A stretch of DNA of 64,000 nt from Clitoria ternatea (lineage: Eukaryota > Streptophyta > Magnoliopsida > Fabales > Fabaceae), in assembly GCA_037962975.1 (NCBI GenBank), contig CM075675.1:42020501-42084500 (forward strand), written 5' to 3'. Below the pieces are notes generated by a model. The model ran no database searches. It had not been told where the DNA came from and was given only the letters and a program-made list of their open reading frames with translations. Each line of letters opens with the position of its first letter. The stretch's first letter is position 1. Both the position numbers and the translations under genes were made by a program. Shown here piece after piece: positions 11,339 to 23,716 of the stretch.

Positions 11339-12053
11339 AATGATTTCACAAATACAATCTATATCCCATGTTAATTCAATATCAATATTATGAACGGGAA
11401 ACATCGCATCACAAATATGTCACACATATCATATATTCGGGGTTCCACACTAATAATTCATAACATATAACATAACAATACTATCCTGAATCTGTTCATA
11501 AACTATACATTTAAAATGTAAAGCTCCCCCTACCTCGAATAGAGAATTCCTACAAGCTCTGTGAGCTATCAAACACTCACAACCTTGAATTATAGGCCTC
11601 GATCTCTATTCCTCAAATCAAACAACTTCCTAGAATTAACAATACATGTATTTAAGCATCATATTCGACATTAACTTTGTATTTCGATCAATAAACGTCA
11701 AACCATAATCATATTTCAGTATGTTTTAACTTACTGACAAGCTTCGACAACCTCTGATATTTAACTTCGATTGACTCCAAACTCTGAAAACTTCTGAAAC
11801 TACATTGTTTCATTGAAACAATCATTTTTAAGTTCTTATCCTATAGAATTTACAATCTAGAAGCTATTTCATACCACTTTTCATGAAAATTCTTGATTCT
11901 TAAAGACTCTAAAGTTATCCACTCAAATAGCTTCAAAGTGCTTCAAAATCCATGAAATTACAAGAATTCAAGGAGGAAAGCTATGATATCACAAAATTCA
12001 TGATAAGAACTAATCAATTTACTTCAAGCTCTCTCATTTACTCCATGGCTGTC

Positions 12054-12058
12054 CACGT
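12054..12058. other. target site duplication CACGT (left copy) of the three-LTR element
   Basis: cacgt directly left of the TGTGACG end of LTR 1; the identical cacgt is at 31847-31851 directly right of LTR 3. A 5-bp duplication is normal for this type of integrase. Confidence 0.9.
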
Positions 12059-12578
12059 TGTGACGTCCCGTGTAGTTTTCCGAATAAATTTTTCGCATTT
12101 TTAAAAGATCATTTTAAAATTCATAAATTAAATTCAGAGTTCACGTAGTAGTTGGTAATTGCGGAATATTATAATACATACTAGTCGTGAATAATTAAAT
12201 TCGATAAAACATTTAAGTAGCGGAAACGATTTAGAAAAATAACGGTACATGATACGTTATACTTATTATAACCCATAAAATCAAAGTCCAAGTAATAGTT
12301 CATATAGGCATTAATCATGGCATCACTCTTCATTCTGCGTGGCATTCACTGTAAAAATTAATGTAAGAGTGAGACAAAATATAGAATAAATATAAAATAA
12401 ATAAAACTGCACAAACACAATCAACAAACCATAGTGATATGATGAATATGCCAAACAAGTTCATTTATATTTAATAAGTCTTTAATTTAGTCCAATGATG
12501 TCATGCTGGATCCATTTGGTTTGGTGGGAATACTACAGTAAAAAGTCTCATAGAGACTCCAGTAGGAAATAGCATAAC

Positions 12579-12745
12579 CATGAATCCCTACACTTTCATG
12601 GCTCCTGCAGAAATAAGTATACCAGTAAGAATTTACACAACCATGGATCCCTACACTTCCATGGTTCTTATGAAAATAGGGCTTAAACTCATCATAGAGT
12701 AACCCCCCACCAGGGTAGGCAATCATGGAACCCCTAAATTCCATG
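12579..12745. repeat. three hairpin repeats in the Tekay LTR
   Basis: Three inverted repeats share the loop word cccta: CCATGAA/TTCATGG at 12579-12602, CCATGGA/TCCATGG at 12642-12665 and CATGGAA/TTCCATG at 12724-12745. All stems are perfect 7-bp pairs although the stem bases differ. Equivalent sites occur 8183 and 16366 bases further on. Confidence 0.75.
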
Positions 12746-13184
12746 GTGCGTCCAAATGCTTATGATGCATGAATGCCTTTAATTCTCTTTATCATTTAAC
12801 ATACCATGATATATCAATTTCCAAAACCACTTGGAAAACCATAAGTCCTCAAAGGACACATCATATATAATAATTTTCAGAATCATGGATTTACTGTTTC
12901 AACCACATATATCAATAACCGTAAGGCATTCATGTATATATATTAATTTAGTCATTCATAATTATTCACCACCAAAATACACAAACTGAATGATGCTCAT
13001 TAGACACTCATAAACATTCATAATACTTCATAATCACTCAAGAATTCAATAATAATTTGTTACCCATAGGGAAAATATCATTTTTATCCATAATAACCAT
13101 TATAAGCAAATTTCAGCATTTCCAACAGCAACATACATTAGTAAAACAGTCATAACATGAGCAAATCAAATCCTTTTCATGTGA

Positions 13185-14410
13185 TTCCACTTTCTATAGC
13201 TCAATAACATAAATATCTACAACTTTCATGAAGACCATAAATTCAAATTCTAAACAGAAACATCACTTATTCACAGAATACAAAACTGCCTCAAAGAGGA
13301 TTTTTAAAACGTACACAGGTTAGTATTTTCAACGTTTCTGGAGCTACAAAAACAATTTTGGCATGAAACCAGTTCTAAATTATTCTTAACACAAATATCT
13401 ACAACTTTCATTAAGGCCCCAACCACTAATTCTCACCACAAAATTCCCAGTTTTAAAAATAAGATTCGGATTTCATAGTTAAAAAATTTTCAGTTTGATC
13501 ATACTTTAGTATTTTAGGTATAACGAGAGCTAAAGACATCCTTTTAACTTGAAACCACTTTCTATAGATCCATAACATAAATATCTACAACTTTCATGAA
13601 GACATCATAGTCTAAAAATGTATGTATAATTCCCAGAATATTAATATATGCAGAAAACATAAGACAAGTATTTCAATCGGACATGTTGTAGTATTTTGGC
13701 TATAACTCATGCTATACATATCATTTCATTGTTAACAGATTTTTAGTTTGAGCATACTTCAGTATTTTAGGCATAACTAGAGCTACAAACATCCTTTTAA
13801 CTTGAAACCACTTTCTATAGATCCATAATATAAATATATACAACTTTCATGAAGACATCAAGGTCTAAAAACGTATGTATAATTCCCAGAATATTCATAT
13901 ATGCACAAAACACAAGATAAGTATTTCAATCGGACATGCTGCAGTATTTTGATCATAACGTATGCTATACATATCCAATTCAGTCGGTTCAGGTCTCAAA
14001 ATTCCCATAACAAGAAGATCTACAACTTTGATGAAGACACCAATCACTAATTCTCACCACAAAGTTCCCATTTTTAAAAAAATAAAATACGTATCTCAAG
14101 TTAACAGATTTACAGCTTGGACATACTTCAGTATTTTAGGCATAACTCGAGCTACAAAAATCATTTTGACTTGAAACCACTTTCTAAAGATCCATAACAC
14201 AAATATCTACAACTTTCATGAAGACATCAAAGGCTGATTATGCATGTATAAGTCCCAGAATTTTAATATATATACAAAACATAGGATAAATATTCCACTC
14301 GGATATGCTGTAGTATTTTGGCTATAACTTTTGCTATACATATTAAAATTAATTGATTCAGGTCTCAAAATTCAGATAACAAAAATATCTACAACTTTTA
14401 TGAAGAAGTC
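13185..14410. repeat. seven-copy degenerate repeat of about 185 bp inside the Tekay LTR
   Basis: The word atctacaactttcatgaaga (or a variant) recurs near 13217, 13397, 13582, 13838, 14019, 14206 and 14388, each preceded by a ccactttctatag- or gtctcaaaattc-type piece and followed by a cagtattttggctataac-type piece. The spacing is mostly 180-190 bp. The same arrays recur in LTRs 2 and 3. Confidence 0.8.
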
Positions 14411-14850
14411 AGAATCAAAATCACACGTTGTCAATCTCAAAACCGAGTAACAAGATACGAAAATAAAACTGGAATTCTAGGACAGCATACAATTCTACCC
14501 ATTTCATAGTTATTCACAACCCTGTCCCCTCTTACCTTAATGGAGGTTCCTAAAGTGGTTGAAAGTGTTGTATTATTGTCCTAGCTTCATATCAAGAGTG
14601 AAATTGATGGAGAAAGTGAAAGAAAATAAGAGAGAGACTTCACTAACTTTAGCTTGTTCTAAGAATTCAAACTTGGGAACAAGATGTAGTGTTGATTTAA
14701 TGATGCAAATGACAAGTGGGGGACAAGATTTTCATAATGGGATTGTAGTGGGATGTTAGGTGCATGAATTATGGTGATAATGGAGGTTTTAGGTGAGAAA
14801 AATGAGCTGGATTGTTGACCATTTCCGCAGCCTACATAATGTAGTTTGTT

Positions 14851-15215
14851 TGATTGAAGTAAATATCAATTCTGACACTGTTTTGGTATTTTAGGCATAT
14901 CTCTCTCATATATTAATAGAGTTTAACAAATTTGGTCTTGTTGGAAAGATAAGACAGCAAGGAACAACGTTGTAGTTTACCACTTTTTCAAATTCGGACT
15001 CTAACAAGGTATTAAAATATGTACAAGATGATATGATTGAAGTAAAATATCAATTCTGACACTGTTTCTGTATTTTGGGCATATCTCTCTCATATCTTAA
15101 TGGAATTTAACAAATTTAGTCTTGTTGGAAAGATAAGAAAAAGAGGAACAACTTTGTAGTTAACCACATTTCCAAATTCGGACTCTAACTAACAATTAGA
15201 ATGTGTACAAGATGA
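14851..15215. repeat. two-copy 180-bp direct repeat near the 5' side of the Tekay LTR
   Basis: Both copies run from attgaagtaaa(a)tatcaattctg through the gcatatctctctcatat word to caaattcggactctaac and gtacaagatga. They differ at several sites, so the duplication is older than the split of the three LTRs. Confidence 0.85.
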
Positions 15216-15480
15216 CGCATTTTGAGTGGAGTATGTGGCAATTTGATGAGAGTAATTGGAAAAGCCAAGGAAATTAATAACTAAGGAAATAGGTAATAAA
15301 TTATTTGATTAACTTTTACCAAAGGTATAAAGTTAAAATTATTTACCATGGTAAAAGGTTAAATTGAAGATGTTGTCCTAACCAAAAATTTATGTAGAAA
15401 GTTGAGATAAAATGGATAATATCATTGATGGTCTAAATCAAAATGATTATACATGAGAATAAAATTTTTAGGATGTTACA

Positions 15481-15496
15481 ATTCTCCCACCCTAAT
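15481..15496 (-). other. polypurine tract of unit A
   Basis: The minus strand reads ATTAGGGTGGGAGAAT directly before the TGTAACATCC start of LTR 1. This is the expected position of the plus-strand primer. The same tract is at 23664-23679 in unit B. Confidence 0.7.
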
Positions 15497-15554
15497 AAAA
15501 ATTTCGTCCTCGAAATTTAACATAACGTACTCCTCAGTGAAACAATTCTGGGTA

Positions 15555-18500
15555 TTACGTCTTCATAGCATCCTCACGCTCCCAAGTCAGAGTTACATCA
15601 TTCCCTTGTTTCCATGCAACCTTCACTAATGGTACGTTCTTGTTTCTCAAGTGTTTAATTGACCTTTCTATGATCTGTGTGGGTTCTGTAGGGATGGTCA
15701 AATTTTCTCTAACTTCAACATTATCATTAGCAATCACATGAGTGGGGTCTTGTACATACTTCCTCAATTGTGATACATGAAACACATTGTGCAAATTTGT
15801 AAGATGAGGAGGAAGTGCAATCTGATACGCCACTGTACCAATCCTCTTTAGAATTTCATATGGTCCAATAAACCTTGGACTCAACTTCTTACTCTTCAAT
15901 GCTCGGCCAATCCCCTTGTGAGGTGAAACCTTCAAAAATACATGATCACCAACTTGGAATTCAAGTGGTTTCCTCCTTTTATCATAATAGTGCTTCTGTC
16001 TATCTTGGGATGCCTTCATCTTCTCTCTGATTACTTCTATTTGTTCAGTAGTCTGCTGCACAATTTCAGGTCCTAACGCCAAACTTTCACCAGTTTCTAA
16101 CCAACAAAGGGGCATTCGACACTTTCTACCATACAATGCTTCAAATGGAGCCATACCAATACTGCTATGGTTACTGTTGTTATACGTGAATTCAATCAGT
16201 GGAAGAAATTTCTCCCAACTACCACCATGCTCAAGTACACAAGATCGCAGTAAGTCTTCCAAACTTTGTATGGTACGCTCTGACTGTCCATCTGTTTGAG
16301 GATGATAAGCTGAACTTAATCGGAGTCTTGAACCCAACTCCTGATGCAAGCTTCCCTAGAATCGGGAAGTGAACCTCGGATCTCTATCTGACACAATACT
16401 GGATGGTACACCATGAAGTCTCACGATCTCTTTCACATATAATTGTGCCAACTTTTGTAGAGAATTCTTCATATTCATCGGAAGGAAGTGAGCATACTTA
16501 GTCAATCTGTCTACAATAACCCAGATTGTATCATTTCCTGAACGTGTTCTTGGTAATCCTAACACAAAGTCCATTGAAATGTCATCCCATTTCCAGACAA
16601 GAATCTCCAATGGTTGTAGTTCACCAGATGGCTTCTGATGTTCCACTTTGGCTTTTTGACACACCAGACATGAAGACACATATTCAGCTATTTCTTTCTT
16701 TATCCTTGGCCACCAAAAGCTTTTCTTCAGATCTTGATACATCTTAGTTGATCCAGGATGAATGCTCAACATACTTTTATGCGCTTCTTCTAGGATTGTC
16801 CTTCTCAGATCAACATCATCTGGTACACAAATTCTGCTTCTGATTCTCCAAATTCCATCTGATCCTTCTTGTAATCCCATATCCTTTCCATTCGCCTGCA
16901 ACTCTCTCAACTCCTGTAGTTGTAAGTCCTCTGTCTGCATTTCACCTATTAGCTTCAGAAAATCATTGGTTATTTTCAAAGTTCCCAAAGTCATACTTTT
17001 TGAAGATTTCAACTCCACACCTAAGTTCATATCTCTGAACTGTTCTATCATCTCCATCTCTTTTACCATTAAGGATGCCATATGAATGGATTTCCTGCTA
17101 AGTGTATCTGCTACCATATTTGCTTTTCCTGGATGGTACTTCAAATCAAAATCATAATCTTTAAGAAACTCCATACACCTACGCTGTCTCATGTTCAATT
17201 CCTTCTGATCGAACAAATACTTTAAGCTCTTGTGGTCACTGAACACTTCAAACTTGACTCCATACAAATGGTGTCTCCAGATTTTCAAAGCAAATACCAC
17301 CGCTGCTAATTCTAGATCATGCGTCGGGTAGTTCATCTCATGTGGTCTCAACTGTCTAGAAGCATAGGCAACCACCTTCCGTTGTTGCATCAAAACACAA
17401 CCTAAGCCCATCTTAGAAGCATCGCAATAAACCACAAAGTCTTCTTGTGGATTAGGCAAAGTTAAAACTGGAGCAGATGTAAGCTTCAATTTTAGTTCTT
17501 GGAAACTTTCTTCACATTCTGGCGTCCAAGAAAAGGGTTGATTCTTCCGGGTCAGACGAGTCATTGGTAGGGCAATTTGAGAAAACCCCTCAATGAATCT
17601 CCAATAATAACCAGCTAATCCCAGGAAGTTTCGTATCTCAGTGACTGAAGTAGGTTTCTCCCAGTTCGTTACAGCTTCAACTTTAGAAGGGTCCACAGAC
17701 ACTCCTTCGCTTGAGATTACATGGCCTAGAAACTTTACCTCTTTCAACCAGAATTCACATTTAGACAACTTAGCATATAATTGCTTCTCTTTCAGAATTT
17801 GCAATACCACTCAAAGATGCTTTTCATGCTCCTCCCATGTCTTGGAATAAATCAGAATGTCATCAATGAAGATAATAACAAACTGATCCAAGTATGAATG
17901 AAACACTCGATTCATGTAATCCATGAATACAGCTAGGGCATTGGTTAGTCCGAAGGGCATCACAAGATACTCGTAATGGCCATAGCGTGTTCTAAAAGCT
18001 GTCTTTGGAATATCCTCGGACTTGACACGAATCTGATGATAACCCGATCGCAGATCAATCTTGGAAAATACAGTAGCACCTCTCAATTGATCTATCAAAT
18101 CATCAATTCTGGGCAAAGGATATCTATTCTTCACCGTCAATTTGTTCAACTGACGATAATCTACACATAATCTCATGCTTCCATCTTTCTTCTTGACTAG
18201 TAATACTGGCGCTCCCCATGGCGACATACTGGGCCTGATGAAATGCTTCTCCAATAACTCTTCAATTTGCTTCTTTAGTTCTGCCAGTTCAATAGGTGAT
18301 ATGCGATATGGAGCCTTAGATACTGGTTCTGCTCCTGGAATTAAATCAATTGAGAATTCTATCTCACGTTCTGGAGGTAAACTCGAGACATCCTCAGGAA
18401 ATACTTCAGGGAATTCAGAAACAACTGGTATCTCGATCTCTTTAGATTCTCCATCTCCTTGTGGAAAAGTAAACAAGGCAAATAATTGGCTTTCACCTTG

Positions 18501-19931
18501 TAAGGCAAAGAGTTTGAGATTGTCGGAAGTAAGATTTTCTTCTGATGGAAATATCACAGTTTTGTTATGACAGTCCACCAAGACTCGATTTGCCGATAAC
18601 CAGTCCATCCCTAGGATTACTTCCAGATCCTTCAAAGGTAAACAAACAAGATCTACTAGAAAGTTTTTACCTTCTATGAGCATAGAACATTCGTTACACA
18701 CCTTAGTAGTCTTAAGTTGTGTGGGAGTGGAAACAATCAGATCATATGTCATAGGCTTCACAGGTAATTGAAGGCATCTAACACACTCATCAGAAATGAA
18801 AGAATGTGTAGCACCAGAATCAAATAACACAGATAAAATTGTACCATTGATCTCACACTTACTTTGTATGAGGTCATCAGCTTGGTCTGCCTCTGAATCG
18901 CTGATGGCAAAGACTCTCCCAGTTGTTGGCTGTAACCTCTGGTCTGTTGACTCCCTTTTCAGTCTTTGAGGTTGAGCAGCTCGTGTATTTTCTCCACGAC
19001 CTCCTTGATAGTTAGAGCCTCTTTGATTATTCATAGTGTTGCTGTCGTTTTGACGGTTCTGAGGGCAATTTGGACTGATGTGTCCTTTCTGATTACATCG
19101 AAAGCAAGTGACATCTTCAAGACGTCTGTTACAATCACGTACATGATGATTACCTCCGCACTTAAGACACCTCATATTGTTGCGTCTCTCTGAAGATGAT
19201 GATGATGATCCTCCCTTGAAACGTCTTGGATAGAACGATCCTCTTCTTTTGAAATCAACTGAATGAGGTTTCAGTTGTCTATTGGCCTTTTCATGTGCCA
19301 GTCTGGCTTGGTGATTTTCTTCAAAAATTCTGCATTTGTTGATTAGAATAGGAAAACTCCGAATTTCTTGGTACCCTATCGCCTCTTTGATTTCCAGATT
19401 CAGCCCGTTCTCAAATTTAACACATTTTGATTCTTCGGCACCAGCCTGTTGAAAAGGAAGGTAAAAGAGAGATAGTTCTTCAAACTTTGTAGCATATTCT
19501 CTAACAGACATTGAGCCTTGTTTTAGCTCCATAAATTCCAGCTCTTTACGGCTTTTCACACTTACTGGAAAATATTTCTCTAGGAAACAGTCTTTGAAGT
19601 TGACCCAGTTCAATGGTCTATCAGTTTCAATCATACGAGTTCTGGCATGTATCCACCAGTTTTCTGCTTCCTCAACCATCATGTAAGTGGCACACTCTAC
19701 CTTTTCAAATTATGTGCAGGGCAAGGCTCGGAAAATGTGCTCTATTTCCTTAACCCATAGGTACGCTACCTCTGGATTGTAGCCTCCTTTGAATTGTGAT
19801 GGCTTCCTTTTTAGGAAATGATCTAGCCCGTGAAGTCCACCAGCACTTCTCGGTTGATTTTGTCTTTCAATGGCTACAACCAAACGGTTGAAAGCAGCTG
19901 CCATATCGTTGTTGTTGTTGTTTCTTGCCAT
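15555..19931 (-). pseudogene. Tekay gag-pol of unit A, four stop codons including an early end
   Basis: One frame runs from ATG at 19931 through Gag, protease, reverse transcriptase, RNase H, integrase and chromodomain. It has TAA at residue 74 (19710-19712), TGA at 707 (17811-17813), TAG at 1192 (16356-16358) and TAA at 1459 (15555-15557). Unit B shares the first and third; the second and fourth are private to unit A. The TGA stands where unit B has CGA, and the last TAA where unit B has CAA, seven codons before unit B's end. Both are C-to-T on the coding strand. The 707 stop falls soon after the reverse transcriptase FIDD motif and the 1192 stop lies between the second and third catalytic residues of integrase. 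This copy cannot make a full polyprotein without suppression. Confidence 0.92.
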
Positions 19932-20241
19932 CCTACATTTGTAGTTTGGTTTATACTAATTCTAAGGGAAAATATGTCGTATATATATATAATATTATAA
20001 CGTAACTATAAGTATTCTACAATTTATCAGATAAGTAATAAGTCATATAATATACATTTATCATATTATCAAGCAAGTAATCAAATAAGTCATTTTGCAA
20101 TTTATCAGTCAGGCACAAGTCATATAGTACACACTTAACATATTATCAAACAAGTAATCAAGCAATTCACGTAATATATCAAGAACAATACATGTTACAT
20201 CAATTGGTCCTGAATTTTTGAAAACGCTCTGATACCTCCAA
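19932..20241 (-). other. leader and primer binding site of unit A
   Basis: These 310 bases join LTR 2 to the gag start. The primer site at 20226-20237 reads AGGTATCAGAGC on the minus strand; unit B has TGGTATCAGAGC. The changed base is the one that would pair with the 3' terminal A of the tRNA. The rest is AT-rich without a frame. Confidence 0.85.
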
Positions 20242-23200
20242 TGTGACGTCCCGTGTAGTTTTCCGAATAAATTTTTCGCATTTTCAAAAGATCATTTTAA
20301 AATTCATAAATTAAATTCAGAGTTCACGTAGTAGTTGGTAATTGCGGAATATTATAATACATACTAGTCGTGAATAATTAAATTCGATAAAACATTTAAG
20401 TAGCGGAAACGATTTAGAAAAATAACGGTACATGATACATTATACTTATTATAACCCATAAAATCAAAGTCCAAGTAATAGTTCATATAGGCATTAATCA
20501 TGGCATCACTCTTCATTCTGCGTGGCATTCACTGTAAAAATTAATGTAAGAGTGAGACAAAATATAGAATAAATATAAAATAAATAAAACTGCACAAACA
20601 CAATCAACAAACCATAGTGATATGATGAATATGCCAAACAAGTTCATTTATATTTAATAAGTCTTTAATTTAGTCCAATGATGTCATGCTGGATCCATTT
20701 GGTTTGGTGGGAATACTACAGTAAAAAGTCTCATAGAGACTCTAGTAGGAAATAGCATAACCATGAATCCCTACACTTTCATGGCTCCTGCAGAAATAAG
20801 TATACCAGTAGGAATTTACACAACCATGGATCCCTACACTTCCATGGTTCTTGTGAAAATAGGGCTTAAACTCATCATAGAGTAACCCCCCACCAGGGTA
20901 GGCAATCATGGAACCCCTAAATTCCATGGTGCGTCCAAATGCTTATGATGCATGAATGCCTTTAATTCTCTTTATCATTTAACATACCATGATATATCAA
21001 TTTCCAAAACCACTTGGAAAACCATAAGTCCTCAAAGGACACATCATATATAATAATTTTCAGAATCATGGATTTACTGTTTCAACCACATATATCAATA
21101 ACCGTAAGGAATTCATGTATATATATTAATTTAGTCATTCATAATTATTCACCACCAAAATACACAAACTGAATGATGCTCATTAGACACTCATAAACAT
21201 TCATAATACTTCATAATCACTCAAGAATTCAATAATAATTTGTTACCCATAGGGAAAATATCATTTTTATCCATAATAACCATTATAAGCAAATTTCAGC
21301 ATTTCCAACAGCAATATACATTAGTAAAACAGTCATAACATGAGCAAATCAAATCCTTTTCATGTGATTCCACTTTCTATAGCTCAATAACATAAATATC
21401 TACAACTTTCATGAAGACCATAAATTCAAATTCTAAACAGAAACATCACTTATTCACAGAATACAAAACTGCCTCAAAGAGGATTTTTAAAACGTACACA
21501 GGTTAGTATTTTCAACGTTTCTGGAGCTACAAAAACAATTTTGGCATGAAACCAGTTCTAAATTATTCTTAACACAAATATATACAACTTTCATTAAGGC
21601 CCCAACCACTAATTCTCACCACAAAATTCCCAGTTTTAAAAATAAGATTCGGATTTCATAGTTAAAAAATTTTCAGTTTGATCATACTTTAGTATTTTAG
21701 GTATAACGAGAGCTAAAGACATCCTTTTAACTTGAAACCACTTTCTATAGATCCATAACATAAATATCTACAACTTTCATGAAGACATCATAGTCTAAAA
21801 ATGTATGTATAATTCCCAGAATATTAATATATGCAGAAAACATAAGACAAGTATTTCAATCGGACATGTTGTAGTATTTTGGCTATAACTCATGCTATAC
21901 ATATCATTTCATTGTTAACAGATTTTTAGTTTGAGCATACTTCAGTATTTTAGGCATAACTAGAGCTACAAACATCCTTTTAACTTGAAACCACTTTCTA
22001 TAGATCCATAATATAAATATATACAACTTTCATGAAGACATCAAGGTCTAAAAACGTATGTATAATTCCCAGAATATTCATATATGCACAAAACACAAGA
22101 TAAGTATTTCAATCGGACATGCTGCAGTATTTTGATCATAACGTATGCTATACATATCCAATTCAGTCGGTTCAGGTCTCAAAATTCCCATAACAAGAAG
22201 ATATACAACTTTGATGAAGACACCAATCACTAATTCTCACCACAAAGTTCCCATTTTTAAAAAAATAAAATACGTATCTCAAGTTAACAGATTTACAGCT
22301 TGGACATACTTCAGTATTTTAGGCATAACTCGAGCTACAAAAATCATTTTGACTTGAAACCACTTTCTAAAGATCCATAACACAAATATCTACAACTTTC
22401 ATGAAGACATCAAAGGCTGATTATGCATGTATAAGTCCCAGAATTTTAATATATATACAAAACATAGGATAAATATTCCACTCGGATATGCTGTAGTATT
22501 TTGGCTATAACTTTTGCTATACATATTAAAATTAATTGATTCAGGTCTCAAAATTCAGATAACAAAAATATCTACAACTTTTATGAAGAAGTCAGAATCA
22601 AAATCACACGTTTTCAATCTCAAAACCGAGTAACAAGATACGAAAATAAAACTGGAATTCTAGGACAGCATACAATTCTACCCATTTCATAGTTATTCAC
22701 AACCCTGTCCCCTCTTACCTTAATGGAGGTTCCTAAAGTGGTTGAAAGTGTTGTATTATTGTCCTAGCTTCATATCAAGAGTGAAATTGATGGAGAAAGT
22801 GAAAGAAAATAAGAGAGAGACTTCACTAACTTTAGCTTGTTCTAAGAATTCAAACTTGGGAACAAGATGTAGTGTTGATTTAATGATGCAAATGACAAGT
22901 GGGGGACAAGATTTTCATAATGGGATTGTAGTGGGATGTTAGGTGCATGAATTATGGTGATAATGGAGGTTTTAGGTGAGAAAAATGAGCTGGATTGTTG
23001 ACCATTTCCGCAGCCTACATAATGTAGTTTGTTTGATTGAAGTAAATATCAATTCTGACACTGTTTTGGTATTTTAGGCATATCTCTCTCATATCTTAAT
23101 AGAGTTTAACAAATTTGGTCTTGTTGGAAAGATAAGACAGCAAGGAACAACGTTGTAGTTTACCACTTTTTCAAATTCGGACTCTAACAAGGTATTAAAA

Positions 23201-23663
23201 TATGTACAAGATGATATGATTGAAGTAAAATATCAATTCTGACACTGTTTCGGTATTTTGGGCATATCTCTCTCATATCTTAATGGAATTTAACAAATTT
23301 AGTCTTGTTGGAAAGATAAGAAAAAGAGGAACAACTTTGTAGTTAACCACATTTCCAAATTCGGACTCTAACTAACAATTAGAATGTGTACAAGATGACG
23401 CATTTTGAGTGGAGTATGTGGCAATTTGATGAGAGTAATTGGAAAAGCCAAGGAAATTAATAACTAAGGAAATAGGTAATAAATTATTTGATTAACTTTT
23501 ACCAAAGGTATAAAGTTAAAATTATTTACCATGGTAAAAGGTTAAATTGAAGATGTTGTCCTAACCAAAAATTTATGTAGAAAGTTGATATAAAATGGAT
23601 AATATCATTGATGGTCTAAATCAAAATGATTATACATGAGAATAAAATTTTTAGGATGTTACA
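20242..23663 (-). repeat. Tekay LTR 2, shared by units A and B
   Basis: Serves as 5' LTR of unit A and 3' LTR of unit B. It is 3422 bp like the other two. About five private substitutions were seen, e.g. the t in gcaatatac near 21316. It carries the same internal repeats as LTR 1. No target duplication flanks it, which rules out an independent insertion. Confidence 0.95.
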
Positions 23664-23679
23664 ATTCTCCCACCCTAAT
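23664..23679 (-). other. polypurine tract of unit B
   Basis: Same sequence as in unit A, directly before LTR 2 in the sense direction. Confidence 0.7.
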
Positions 23680-23716
23680 AAAAATTTCGTCCTCGAAATT
23701 TAACATAACGTACTCC

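Larger units (their letters stand above)
12059..15480 (-). repeat. Tekay LTR 1 (3' LTR of unit A)
   Basis: Ends are TGTAACATCC (15480 downward) and GACGTCACA (12059) on the sense strand. It differs from LTRs 2 and 3 at roughly eight positions I could spot, for example g at 12255 where both others have a. It contains three palindromic repeats (12579-12745), a seven-copy degenerate repeat of about 185 bp (13185-14410) and a two-copy 180-bp repeat (14851-15215). No coding frame in it looks real. Confidence 0.95.

Noticed and set aside
12487..12744. Minus-strand frame with a repeated VGIHG word, present in each Tekay LTR
   Set aside because: It is a translation of the hairpin repeats in a non-coding LTR; its length differs between LTRs through single changes.
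20242..23663. Middle LTR as a separate nested insertion
   Set aside because: No target duplication flanks it, and primer site and purine tract lie on its two sides as in a normal element.
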